From contig RAZD01000009.1 in the NCBI GenBank assembly GCA_003612525.1, positions 62,001-126,000 on the forward strand: DNA of 64,000 nt, written 5' to 3'. The notes under the pieces are model-generated. The model was not told the origin of the DNA. It saw only the letters and a program-made list of their open reading frames with translations, and made no database searches. A program made the position numbers and the translations under genes. Of the stretch, positions 55,540 through 64,000 are shown piece by piece (position 1 is the first letter of the stretch; each line of letters begins with the position of its first letter). The stretch comes from a bacterium C-53. GTDB taxonomy: Bacteria > Bacillota > Clostridia > Lachnospirales > Lachnospiraceae.

Positions 55540-57042
55540 CTATTTTGTTTTTTTCCACTCGTCAATCTGCTTCTGCATTTCAGCAATGACCTTATCGATT
55601 CCTGTTGCATCAAGTTTCTCCTGAAGCTTCGGCAGATATTCATCCGGGTCAACGCTTCCCGTAAACAGAGATTTTCCAAACTCATCAAGCACATTTGCAA
55701 ATCCCGCTACTTCCGTGCTGACAGGTTCCAGATCAAAGTCAAATCCAAAGGATGGCGCAGCCAATGACGAATTGTTAAATTCTTTAAATACAGCCCACTT
55801 GTCAACCGGCTCATTTTGCAGCACATATGTATTAAATAATCCCCCCTGTACCCAGTAAGAAACTGAATAGTTCTTCCTCGTTTCTTCGTTCAGCTTGATT
55901 TTATTGTCATATACGTACGGTTTTCCTTCCGCCGCAGCCGCCTCATCAGCGGGCACTTCTACCTTATCCCAGTGCTCACCCTCTATACCGTAATTCAACA
56001 GATTTCGTAAATATTCATCCGTATTAATCAGATTCAGGAGTTCCACCGCCTTCTCCGGGTGTTTTGTCTGCGCATTAATGGCTGTCAATGCACCGCGCGC
56101 GGACAGATTCGTCACATACGTGTCCATGATTGGAGTCGCCACCACTTCATATCCGAGGTCTTTGCCCCACACAAGCTCCGCATACGGCTGTCCGTCACCC
56201 TTTGTCACAAAACGTTTAATGGATTTATCATCCGATGCGGTAGCCGCATCCTTATTAATATAACCGTCCAGATAGTATTTGCGCATGGTCTTAAGCGTAT
56301 CTTTCATCTTTTCTGTCTCAAACAGGTTCTGAACTGTCAGCGTATCATCCCCGTACTCAATTCCGACAGGATCCTGAATCAGGTCCATGTAGACCGGAGC
56401 AGAATAACTGCTTGTCAGGTACATAGGCACTACATCCGGTTCATTCTCCTTAATCAGTTTCAGCCACGGTTCCAGATCTTCAAGACTATGTATCTCATCT
56501 ACCGGAACATTGTACTTGTCAACATATTCTTTCGTGAATACCCACATCGGCATGCTTCCAATTTCTTTTTCACTCGGAACACCGTATGTTTTACCCTGCA
56601 CCTTTGCAGCTTCCCAGAAACGCTCATCAATATTTTTATACATATCCGTATCTTTTATATAATCATCGATGGCAAGAAATGCGCCCTTGTTCGCGTTCTG
56701 AAGATAATTGTTCGCCCATGAACAGGTGAAACATAAATCCCAGTCGTCCCCTGTATTGATAATCACCTGCATCTTCTGATTATAATCACCCCAGCCAGCC
56801 GTATTGATTTTAAGCTTTACTCCGATCTTTTCAGCCGTATACTCATTCACTTTCTCCAGAACCCTGTCCTGATCTTTCTGAGCATCGCCAATCTGCCACC
56901 ATGTAAGCTCCGCGATCTCCTCACCGCTTGAATTTTTTTCCGCCTTTTTTCCACCACATCCTGTCAGAAGGCCCAGGGTCATAAGTCCCACAAAACCTGC
57001 CGCCACATATTTTTTCCACTTAATTCGTATCATCTCTTTCAT
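55540..57042 (-). CDS. Lpl-type extracellular solute-binding lipoprotein (DUF3502-like C-terminus)
   Basis: A 500-residue binding lipoprotein of the LplA class, last gene of the ABC operon. Signal peptide with lipobox GLLTGC (about residues 24-29), then ELTWWQIGDAQKDQDRV, GDDWDLCFTCSWANNYLQ and the C-terminal region FGFDFDLEPVSTEVAGFANV resembling DUF3502. Oligosaccharide import is inferred from the neighbouring alpha-mannosidase and YesL gene. Ribosome site AGGAGG before the ATG; 14 bases from the permease. Confidence 0.9.
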   Translation of the reverse strand: MKEMIRIKWKKYVAAGFVGLMTLGLLTGCGGKKAEKNSSGEEIAELTWWQIGDAQKDQDRVLEKVNEYTAEKIGVKLKINTAGWGDYNQKMQVIINTGDDWDLCFTCSWANNYLQNANKGAFLAIDDYIKDTDMYKNIDERFWEAAKVQGKTYGVPSEKEIGSMPMWVFTKEYVDKYNVPVDEIHSLEDLEPWLKLIKENEPDVVPMYLTSSYSAPVYMDLIQDPVGIEYGDDTLTVQNLFETEKMKDTLKTMRKYYLDGYINKDAATASDDKSIKRFVTKGDGQPYAELVWGKDLGYEVVATPIMDTYVTNLSARGALTAINAQTKHPEKAVELLNLINTDEYLRNLLNYGIEGEHWDKVEVPADEAAAAEGKPYVYDNKIKLNEETRKNYSVSYWVQGGLFNTYVLQNEPVDKWAVFKEFNNSSLAAPSFGFDFDLEPVSTEVAGFANVLDEFGKSLFTGSVDPDEYLPKLQEKLDATGIDKVIAEMQKQIDEWKKTK

Positions 57043-57056
57043 CCTCCTTCTAAATA

Positions 57057-57959
57057 TTACTCTTTCACCGCTCCTACCGTCAATCCACTCACAAAATACC
57101 GCTGGAAAAACGGATAGGCAAAAATGATCGGCAGCGTCGAGATTACCACGATCGCCATTTTGATTGTTTCCTTTGGCATATTAGCCGCAACCGCAATTCC
57201 GTCCACGCCCATTGTCGCCTTATTGTTCGCAAGCCAGTCAATGGAACTTTCAATCTGAATCAACAGATACTGAAGCGGAATCATATTTTTGTTATCCATA
57301 TACATCATGGCATTAAACCAGTCATTCCAGTAACCCAGTGTCAAAAAAAGCCCGATCGTCGCAAGTCCGGGCAGCGCCATCGGAATCACGATTTGGAAGA
57401 ACAGTCTCCATTCGGACGCACCGTCGATCTTGGCTGACTCCACCACCGCATCCGGAATACTCGTTTTGAAAAAAGTCCGAAGCACAATGATATTAAATGA
57501 ATTCATGCAAATCGGCAGAATCAACGCCCATATGGAATCCTTTAACATCATCACCTTTGTTACAATCAAGTAATTTGCGATCATACCGCCGCTAAACAGC
57601 ATCGGAATCGTTATAACCGTCGTAAAAAATTTACGGTAAGCATATGTCTTTCGCGAAAGCGCATACGCATATGTACCTGTAAGCAAAAGTCCGATAATCG
57701 TTCCTGCAATTGTGACAACAATCGTCACTCCATAGCTCTTTATAATATTCTCCCCTGCGCTTATGATATACTCATATGCATACAAACTGAACTTTTCCGG
57801 AATAAACCGATACCCATTCATCGCCAGCGACGTCTCATCTGTAAACGATATGATAATGACAAAAATAAAAGGAATGATACAGATCAGCGACAACACCGTA
57901 AGCAAAATATTGAACACGATATTGGTTGATGTTTTAATCTGATTATATTTGCACTCCAC
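57057..57959 (-). CDS. ABC transporter permease (LplC/YtcP-like)
   Basis: A 300-residue permease with six membrane segments, the first NIVFNILLTVLSLICIIPF, and the EAA loop ESAKIDGASEWRLFFQIVIP. Pairs with the LplB-like permease 11 bases upstream. GGAGG before the ATG. Confidence 0.92.
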   Translation of the reverse strand: MECKYNQIKTSTNIVFNILLTVLSLICIIPFIFVIIISFTDETSLAMNGYRFIPEKFSLYAYEYIISAGENIIKSYGVTIVVTIAGTIIGLLLTGTYAYALSRKTYAYRKFFTTVITIPMLFSGGMIANYLIVTKVMMLKDSIWALILPICMNSFNIIVLRTFFKTSIPDAVVESAKIDGASEWRLFFQIVIPMALPGLATIGLFLTLGYWNDWFNAMMYMDNKNMIPLQYLLIQIESSIDWLANNKATMGVDGIAVAANMPKETIKMAIVVISTLPIIFAYPFFQRYFVSGLTVGAVKE

Positions 57960-57970
57960 AATCTCACCTC

Positions 57971-58924
57971 CTAGAATAATGCGTTCTCGTTGTCAACCTT
58001 TGATACGATCTTATTCGCTATCATAATCAGGACAAATCCGACTGCCGACTGGAACAGCGCCGCCGCAGAACTCATTCCAATCTCGCCGCTTGTTTTCAGT
58101 GCACGGAAAATATAGGTATCAAGCACATTCGTCACCGGATAAAGCGGCCCTGAATTCTTGGGAAGCTGATAGAACAGTCCAAAGTCTGCTTTGAAAATTC
58201 CGCCAACGGACATAATCAGCAAAATGGTGATGACAGGTTTTAAAAGCGGCAGTGTAATATATTTGATCTGCTGCCATTTCGTCGCACCGTCAAGAACGGC
58301 TGCTTCATAATAAGTCTTGTCAATCCCACAGATTGATGCAAGATACACGACCGTGTTATATCCCATTCCTTTCCACTGACTCATAAAAATAATGATAAAG
58401 GGCCAGAATTTCTTTTCTGTATACCACGATATCGGTTCTCCCCCAAACTGCTGAATTAATGCGTTGAAATACCCCTTTTCAGGATTCAAAAATGCAAAGA
58501 CACAGTAGCTTACTACAACCCAAGACAGAAAGTACGGCAGGAACATGGAACTTTGGTATACCTTCATCATCCCCTTATTTTTGATCTCATTTAAAAGCAA
58601 CGCGAGCACAACCGGAATCGCTACGCCGAGAATGATGAATGTAAAATTGTAAAGCACCGTATTTCTTACAATAATCCATGCATCTCCACTGCTGAACAGA
58701 AATTTAAAGTTGTCAAACCATACCGTCTCACTCGTAAACAGATTGTAGAAAAATCCGTCTCCGGAAAGCCTGAACTTTTTAAACGCAACCAAGATACCAA
58801 ACAGCGGCAGATAGGCAAAGAATAAAAACCATACGGCGCCCGGCATGCTTAAAATCAGCAGCTCTTTATTCGCTTTCAGCCGGCTTATAAAATTTCCATT
58901 CTGTTTTTTTGTTTCAGCCTTCAC
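57971..58924 (-). CDS. ABC transporter permease (LplB-like)
   Basis: A permease of 317 residues with LFFAYLPLFGILVAFKKF and the EAA loop EAAVLDGATKWQQIKYITLP. The start is GTG at 58924 because AAGGAGGAGG lies eight bases upstream; an ATG-started extension to 59020 lacks a site. First gene of the transporter operon; its ATPase is presumably a shared one encoded elsewhere. Confidence 0.88.
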   Translation of the reverse strand: MKAETKKQNGNFISRLKANKELLILSMPGAVWFLFFAYLPLFGILVAFKKFRLSGDGFFYNLFTSETVWFDNFKFLFSSGDAWIIVRNTVLYNFTFIILGVAIPVVLALLLNEIKNKGMMKVYQSSMFLPYFLSWVVVSYCVFAFLNPEKGYFNALIQQFGGEPISWYTEKKFWPFIIIFMSQWKGMGYNTVVYLASICGIDKTYYEAAVLDGATKWQQIKYITLPLLKPVITILLIMSVGGIFKADFGLFYQLPKNSGPLYPVTNVLDTYIFRALKTSGEIGMSSAAALFQSAVGFVLIMIANKIVSKVDNENALF

Positions 58925-59094
58925 GTTAAAAACCTCCTCCTTCTTTTCACACCGTCCTGTGACTTTGATTTCTGTCAATTTGCGGTGTTTTTTATTTATA
59001 TTAACTATATCATTGTGCATTTTTTACGCATAGTTGAAAACTTTTAGGTTTATTGCACAAATTCCAGAGACATTTTTCCCGTTTTAGGCACAAA

Positions 59095-59132
59095 AAAATC
59101 GTGAAATAATTTGTCCACTATTTCACGATTTT
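59095..59132 (-). terminator. Terminator of the YesM/YesN operon
   Basis: A perfect 14-bp stem (AAAATCGTGAAATA/TATTTCACGATTTT) with T-rich minus-strand end. It separates the regulator genes from the transporter genes, which therefore need their own promoter. Confidence 0.88.
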
Positions 59133-59139
59133 GTCCGGT

Positions 59140-60654
59140 CTAGTATTTCTTCATTTCCCGTAAAGACGCGGGCGATACCCCATAACACTGTTTGAATTTT
59201 CTATAGAAGTAGCTGGTATCAGGATAACCGGCCTCCTTTGCAATATCATTAATCTTCATATTTGTATTGAGAATCAGGTCTTTTGCGATACTGTTCTTTG
59301 TATTGCTTAAATACCTGGCAAAAGAACACCCCACTTCTTTTTGAAAAATCTGCCCCAGATAAGAAGCATTCATATGGTACTTATACGCGAGCGTCTTTAG
59401 ATTCATATCTTCCTTATAATTTTGCTGCACTTCGGAGATAATCTGCCGGACCACCGGAGTATACTGCGAATCCTCCTCATGCATGCACTCAATAATTTCT
59501 GTAATCTCGGACAGAAAAGCCGTCTTTATCCCCAGGATATCATCCGCATTAAAAATTGTCTCAATCATCTCCGGGAGATCATAAAACCTGCCGGATTCCA
59601 GTTTATATTCTTTCTTGATTTCCTGGAGCATCATCGCCGTCTTTACGGCCATCTGATATAATGAACTTACCGAAGCATCTTTTCGTATATTGTTGATTAA
59701 TAAATCCTCTATGTAGCCAACCGCCGCTTCTGTCTCTTTCTTTAAAATCAGCCTGCGCAGCTTTGCCTCATCCATAAGAATCTCTTCCGTCTTCCTGATC
59801 TGAATCTGGTCCTGACTGATACAGCTTCCGTATCCTTCAATAATCAGATATTTCTGAAGTTTCTTCGCTGCCCGATACGATGCAGGCAGCTGCTTAAAGC
59901 TTTGAAACGCCGGCCCCACACCGATAAAAGTCATCAGATTAAACCCGCTCTCAACCTTATTCTGAAGCTCTGAAAAATACTCCTGCGCCTGGCTCTCCTC
60001 CCAGCCCTCCGCCTCAGCTATCATAAGAATGCTGTCCGGCGGAAGGTGCACAATCTTAAGACCGCTCTCCTCTTTCTGAAGCATTACAAGCACATCGGCA
60101 ATGCTGCTTTCCTTCGGCTCCTCCACTTTCCATTTCATCACAGCCGCATAGTACGTTCCGTGAGATTCCAATCCCAGCAATTTTGCATAGGATTCATACT
60201 CGTCTTCTTCCGGCCTTCCGTTCAGGAAATGCAGCCATTGCGTTTTCTCATCAATATATTTCATTTTGTCCCTGTCCATCTCGTCAAGCTTCTTCGAGGT
60301 TTCCCGAAGCTGACGCGCAAGCTCCTCCTCGTCGATCGGCTTTAAAATATAGTTTTCCACCTCCAGACGAATGGCCTCCCTCGCATACTCAAATTCATCA
60401 TATCCGGTCAGTATAATAAAGCGCACCCGCTCTTCCTTCTCTCTTATCTTTCGAAGCAGCGTAAGCCCGTCCATGCCCGGCATGCTGATATCCGTAACAA
60501 CAATCTGTACCGGCTCTCTCTCCCACATTTCAAGCGCCTCCTGTCCATCATGCGCCATGTGCACTACTTCCATTCCAAGCGCCTCCCAGTCCAGGATATT
60601 CCGGATTCCCTTAAGAATCAGTTCTTCATCTTCCACCAGCATTACTTTCTTCAT
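59140..60654 (-). CDS. YesN-like response regulator with AraC-type DNA-binding domain
   Basis: A 504-residue regulator. Receiver domain with VEDE near residue 7, phospho-acceptor Asp55 in VVTDISMPG and LKPIDEEE; the last 100 residues have two AraC helix-turn-helices (LKTLAYKYHMNASYLGQIFQ and INDIAKEAGYPDTSYFYRKF). GGAGG before the ATG, which overlaps the kinase gene by 29 bases. The likely target is the Lpl transporter or mannosidase genes. Confidence 0.93.
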   Translation of the reverse strand: MKKVMLVEDEELILKGIRNILDWEALGMEVVHMAHDGQEALEMWEREPVQIVVTDISMPGMDGLTLLRKIREKEERVRFIILTGYDEFEYAREAIRLEVENYILKPIDEEELARQLRETSKKLDEMDRDKMKYIDEKTQWLHFLNGRPEEDEYESYAKLLGLESHGTYYAAVMKWKVEEPKESSIADVLVMLQKEESGLKIVHLPPDSILMIAEAEGWEESQAQEYFSELQNKVESGFNLMTFIGVGPAFQSFKQLPASYRAAKKLQKYLIIEGYGSCISQDQIQIRKTEEILMDEAKLRRLILKKETEAAVGYIEDLLINNIRKDASVSSLYQMAVKTAMMLQEIKKEYKLESGRFYDLPEMIETIFNADDILGIKTAFLSEITEIIECMHEEDSQYTPVVRQIISEVQQNYKEDMNLKTLAYKYHMNASYLGQIFQKEVGCSFARYLSNTKNSIAKDLILNTNMKINDIAKEAGYPDTSYFYRKFKQCYGVSPASLREMKKY

Positions 60655-62383
60655 CAGATATCGTTCCTCCTTCCTCGCTCATTTTCGGTTTAAATCGGAT
60701 AATCACACGCAGTCCGCCATTTTGTCCTGCCTCCATACGAATTCCATACGCTCTGCCATAGACAGCCTTCAGCCTTCTGTTCACATTGGCAATCCCGATC
60801 GAACCCTGTTTTTTCATCGTATCGTTTTCCAGTTCCTCATTCTTAACCGCAAGTTCCTCCGCCGTCATTCCGTTCCCGTTATCCTCAACAATAATTTTAT
60901 AGTATTCATCCTTTTCCACCGTAATACGGATAAAGTTATCAAAGTCTTTCATCCGCATACCGTGAATGAAGTAATTTTCAATGATTGGTTGTATAACAAA
61001 TTTAATAATCGGCACCTGCAGATACTCTTCCGGGCATTCAATCACCGCCTCAAACTGGTTCTGATAGCGGTATTCAAAAAGTTCCATATATTTTTTGCAG
61101 TAATGCAGTTCCTGAGCCAGATGAATCACATCCGCTTCTTTGATCTGCGCCCGGAATGTAACAGCCATACTATAAAGCATTTTTCCAACTTCCCTGTCAC
61201 CATTACAGATTGCCTTCATCCGGATGGCCTCAAGTGTATTGTACAGAAAGTGCGGGTTGATCTGGCTCTGCAGCGCCTCCATCTCCGCATTTTTCTGCTC
61301 GATTTCCGCAAGATACCGCTTCTTAATATGTTCGTCAAGACGCGTACACATCTCATTGAAATATTCGGAAATCAGGTCAAGTTCATCCCCGTTTTTATCC
61401 GCCGGAATGCGCACATCCAAGTCCCCGTCCATTACCTGTGTCATTCCGTTCAGGATCCGGTCAAGACGTCCCGCAAGGTGCTGCAAGTAATATCTGACAA
61501 ATACTTCACCCAGAACCATAACCAGAATTCCGACGGAACAAATCATGACCAGCACCGACAGCGGAACCGCTGCTGCCCGATTCTTTTTCAGAATGCTCAC
61601 GGTATGGTACTGTTCCGTCTGTGTATGCTCTGCATAAGCTTCCAGAACATGCTCAAGCGTTCCGGCTTTATTCGCACTTATGATTTCAGAAATCTGGTAC
61701 TGTTCCGCTGATGCAAATACGGCAGTGCCTTCCTCATTATACACAATCAGCTCCGGACGGGAGTAATACTTACGGATACTCTCAAACTTCCTGCTCTCAA
61801 ATCCCAGAATCATGCATCCCTTCACCTGCATTGTAGACGGGTTGCGTATTTCCTTTAAATAATAAAAACTGTCCTCGTCCACAAGATCATTTCTTCCAAA
61901 CCGTTCTTTAAAGTCCTCCTGCGCGCTCCTTCTGTAACTTTTTCCGTCTCTTGTATACTCTGTAACCTCATCCCTCACATAGCTGAAAAGCATAATACGA
62001 TTCAGCCCGGAGTACGCCTGAAACGCATCCTGAAAAAATTCATTGATCCCCTCATATTCACTGATCTTATTTTCTATATAGGTATCAAGACGGTATTTTT
62101 GGTAATCGTCCGGCTCATCCGTCAGATAACGCAAAACGTCATTTAACTCCATCCCCGACTTATACAAATCTTCATGAATGTATTCCGCAATATCGGATGT
62201 TTCCTCCAGATAAGCAGACGCCGATTCACTCATCATTTCCATATAGCCAAGATTTTGTTCGAGAAAACGGTTTCTCATGCTTGTAAAGAAATAAATGACC
62301 AGCGCCGACACAACACCGACAAGAATCATTGTATAGATAAAAAACAATTTCTTATACAGCTGTCCTGACCCTTTCATCTCCAT
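60626..62383 (-). CDS. YesM-like sensor histidine kinase
   Basis: A 585-residue kinase. Membrane segment near residues 9-30, a large extracytoplasmic sensor (to about 280), a second segment, a HAMP domain, LQSQINPHFLYNTLEAI with the phospho-His, and the ATPase domain with IIENYFIHGM and DNGNGMT. The ATG at 62383 has AAGGGG nine bases upstream; the frame to 62425 runs through a hairpin. Acts with the overlapping response regulator. Confidence 0.93.
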   Translation of the reverse strand: MEMKGSGQLYKKLFFIYTMILVGVVSALVIYFFTSMRNRFLEQNLGYMEMMSESASAYLEETSDIAEYIHEDLYKSGMELNDVLRYLTDEPDDYQKYRLDTYIENKISEYEGINEFFQDAFQAYSGLNRIMLFSYVRDEVTEYTRDGKSYRRSAQEDFKERFGRNDLVDEDSFYYLKEIRNPSTMQVKGCMILGFESRKFESIRKYYSRPELIVYNEEGTAVFASAEQYQISEIISANKAGTLEHVLEAYAEHTQTEQYHTVSILKKNRAAAVPLSVLVMICSVGILVMVLGEVFVRYYLQHLAGRLDRILNGMTQVMDGDLDVRIPADKNGDELDLISEYFNEMCTRLDEHIKKRYLAEIEQKNAEMEALQSQINPHFLYNTLEAIRMKAICNGDREVGKMLYSMAVTFRAQIKEADVIHLAQELHYCKKYMELFEYRYQNQFEAVIECPEEYLQVPIIKFVIQPIIENYFIHGMRMKDFDNFIRITVEKDEYYKIIVEDNGNGMTAEELAVKNEELENDTMKKQGSIGIANVNRRLKAVYGRAYGIRMEAGQNGGLRVIIRFKPKMSEEGGTISDEESNAGGR

Positions 62384-62405
62384 GCTTCTTATCCCCTTTT
62401 TCAAA

Positions 62406-62443
62406 AGCACAAAAAGGAAATGCATGAACTCTGCATTCCCTTT
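62406..62443 (-). terminator. Hairpin between YesL and kinase genes
   Basis: AAAAAGG-AAATGCA pairs with TGCATT-CCTTTTT around a short loop (one mismatch pair). The minus-strand side ends in T5. Partial terminator or message stabiliser. Confidence 0.7.
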
Positions 62444-62449
62444 TTCGTT

Positions 62450-63118
62450 CTATTCACTTTTTTCCAGTTCCCGAAAGATACCCTGATTTATAAACATAAT
62501 AAGGAATCCATACACACTCCCCATAAACAGCACCGTTGTTCCCGCCGATATCTCAAACGCTGCAAGAATCAGAACAAATGATGCCACACTGCCAAGCGTC
62601 AGAACCGGTTTTGCAATCAGCAGTGTAACCGCTGTTTTTACAATCTGAATATTCTTCATTTCATAACGGCTCGCCAGCATATAAAGATTCGGCGTAACCA
62701 GAACCGTTATCACAAACAGTATAACAAATAAAACCATCAGTGGAAAGACCCTGATCTGTACTGCAAAAAATTCCAGATTCGTCCAAAAAACGAAAACCGC
62801 AAAGAGCTGGCACGCGCCAAGCTTTATCTTTTGTAAAAAGCCGGAGCAATAACCTTTTTTGTAATCATGAAACCCCGCCCTCTCCGTTCCGTGAATGACA
62901 CGGTTCATCGCATACAGCACCGCCGAAAGCGCCGGGGCCACCGGAAGCAGGCAGACGAGAAACAGCGGAAGGCACTCCCGAATCTGGCCTGCGCCAACAA
63001 ATAACAAAAATAAAAAAAACGGGATATTCGATATCAAAAACAATAGATTCACCATAAAAAAATAGCACACCTTTTCACAAAATCCCATTACTTTGTCCAT
63101 GCTGAATAATTCTTGCAT
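62450..63118 (-). CDS. YesL-family membrane protein (DUF624)
   Basis: A 222-residue protein with five or six membrane segments (VCYFFMVNLLFLISNIPFFLF first). DUF624 proteins are usually encoded with YesM/YesN and carbohydrate ABC genes; their role is not established. AAGGAG before the ATG; 36 bases after the mannosidase gene and 66 before the kinase start. Confidence 0.87.
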   Translation of the reverse strand: MQELFSMDKVMGFCEKVCYFFMVNLLFLISNIPFFLFLLFVGAGQIRECLPLFLVCLLPVAPALSAVLYAMNRVIHGTERAGFHDYKKGYCSGFLQKIKLGACQLFAVFVFWTNLEFFAVQIRVFPLMVLFVILFVITVLVTPNLYMLASRYEMKNIQIVKTAVTLLIAKPVLTLGSVASFVLILAAFEISAGTTVLFMGSVYGFLIMFINQGIFRELEKSE

Positions 63119-63154
63119 CTTCCGAAAGCTCCTTCCTTACTGTTTTTCATTCTT

Positions 63155-64000
63155 TTATATGGATATTAAAATCGTTTTAATCTCATAGGCATGCAGATTG
63201 ACGTGAATCTCATCCGTTCCAAAAACGGTAAGCGGCCGCTCCCTTAAGTCACACTCCGCCCACTTTCCATAGGAAAATCTAGGCTTCACCGTCACATGCT
63301 GTTTTGAACCGGCAAATTCATGGAAACGAACGACAATATAGTTTCCGTCTTCGGATTTTTTCACCGCATCAAGCTCTATCTGATCGTTGTCAAAAGACAG
63401 AAAACTGTCATAGCCGAGTCTGCTCGCACCAGCGATTGCCTGCATTGGTTCATTTAAAGCAAAGGCTTCCTTCACGACTTCCCCTTCCACAAAATCACCG
63501 CCATGCGGAAGCAGCGCATAAGTAAACGTATGCTCTCCCTGGTCCTGAAGATGATCGGGGTGTGTCCCCGCCCTCAACAGAGAGATTCGAAGCACGTGAT
63601 CTTTGATATCGTGACCGTATTTGCAGTCATTTAAAATGCTCACCCCATAATTGCGCTCTGACAAATCCGCCCATCTGTGCGCCACTGTCTCAAACTTCGC
63701 CTGATCCCAGCTTGTGTTCCAGTGATTCGGGCGTCTCACATTCCCATACTGCACATCGTATGTTCCATACGTGGAACGAATATCCACCGGGAAAGCAGCT
63801 TTCAATAGCTGGTGCTGTTCATGGTATTCCACATCTGTTCTGAAATCAATTCTCCGATTATTGCTATAGAGAATCATATCCTGCCGGACAGAGGAATTCA
63901 TATAGTTCCATTCCATATGGATGTTCATGCACAACGGCCCCATTTCCGTGATCTCAAACATGGTAAGCTCCGTAATTTCCCTCATTTTTTCCTGATAGAA
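63155..64000 (-). CDS. GH38 alpha-mannosidase, C-terminal part
   Basis: The last 281 codons of a gene entering from the right edge; the frame stays open to the edge. They match the C-terminal beta-sandwich region of family-38 alpha-mannosidases: IDFRTDVEYHEQHQLLKAAF, NYGVSILNDCKYGHDI and LRISLLRAGTHPDH are typical. The catalytic domain lies outside. It removes mannose from glycans in the cytoplasm. It is the first visible gene of the YesL/YesMN/transporter group. Confidence 0.9.
   Translation of the reverse strand, partial: FYQEKMREITELTMFEITEMGPLCMNIHMEWNYMNSSVRQDMILYSNNRRIDFRTDVEYHEQHQLLKAAFPVDIRSTYGTYDVQYGNVRRPNHWNTSWDQAKFETVAHRWADLSERNYGVSILNDCKYGHDIKDHVLRISLLRAGTHPDHLQDQGEHTFTYALLPHGGDFVEGEVVKEAFALNEPMQAIAGASRLGYDSFLSFDNDQIELDAVKKSEDGNYIVVRFHEFAGSKQHVTVKPRFSYGKWAECDLRERPLTVFGTDEIHVNLHAYEIKTILISI

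Noticed and set aside
1-64000. CRISPR arrays, insertion sequences, tRNA or rRNA genes
   Set aside because: No regularly spaced repeats, transposase frames or recognisable RNA gene sequences were seen by reading.

Overview
This 64 kb window looks like a chromosomal segment of a Gram-positive anaerobic gut Firmicute, most likely Lachnospiraceae. The reasons are many carbohydrate ABC systems with lipoprotein binding proteins, YesM/YesN-type two-component systems, a T-box, strong AGGAGG-type ribosome binding sites, and moderate GC with AT-rich intergenic DNA. I cannot name the species. No rRNA, tRNA, CRISPR array, insertion sequence or prophage was seen.

Layout. (1) 1-8173, minus strand: a ChvE/GguA-type monosaccharide ABC transporter (ATPase cut by the window edge). 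Upstream of it lies a sugar-sensing cassette of LacI regulator, membrane-anchored sugar-binding protein, YesM-like kinase, YesN-like regulator and a further lipoprotein sugar-binding protein, resembling the clostridial XylFII-LytS/XylR three-component system. (2) 8250-10391: an L-fucose-isomerase-like enzyme with a DUF4867-type protein. (3) 10606-20932: a divergent sialic-acid locus. The minus arm is binding protein, two permeases, NanA, RpiR regulator and a chemoreceptor; the plus arm is NanE, YhcH/NanQ, ROK kinase and an SGNH esterase. (4) 20941-22879: an ABC exporter behind a leader peptide with mutually exclusive RNA stems. (5) 23018-33583: FtsH, GalE, a sugar-nucleotidyltransferase, and an envelope O-acylation operon (SGNH protein, FkbH-like HAD, acyl carrier protein, MBOAT acyltransferase, and a 45-residue DltX-like microprotein), then a lipoprotein and a HAD hydrolase. 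(6) 33803-38883: a TrpB2-type synthase under a T-box with apparent Trp specifier, a membrane-protein gene remnant, a truncated AraC regulator and a GH36 alpha-galactosidase. (7) 39178-44934: a Schlafen/AlbA_2 protein, a Nudix-YgjP fusion, and an SF1 helicase with a C-terminal nuclease-like domain. (8) 45058-51077: a chemoreceptor, a LytTR/GHKL two-component pair and a GGDEF protein. (9) 51098-55465: an uncharacterised gene and an AT-rich restriction-modification locus whose methylase and specificity frames are joined by a -1 shift at a T7 run. (10) 55540-64000: an Lpl-type ABC transporter, a second YesM/YesN pair, YesL and a GH38 alpha-mannosidase (cut by the edge).

The window reads as a host-glycan forager. 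Sialic acid, fucose-like sugars, alpha-galactosides and alpha-mannosides each have a transport, sensing or degradation module, interleaved with envelope-modification and defence-type genes. The most noteworthy observations are the acylation operon, in which an FkbH-type loader stands where DltA would be and an unannotated DltX-like peptide follows the MBOAT gene; the -1 frameshift (or phase-variable) junction in the restriction locus; and the leader-peptide attenuator of the ABC exporter.
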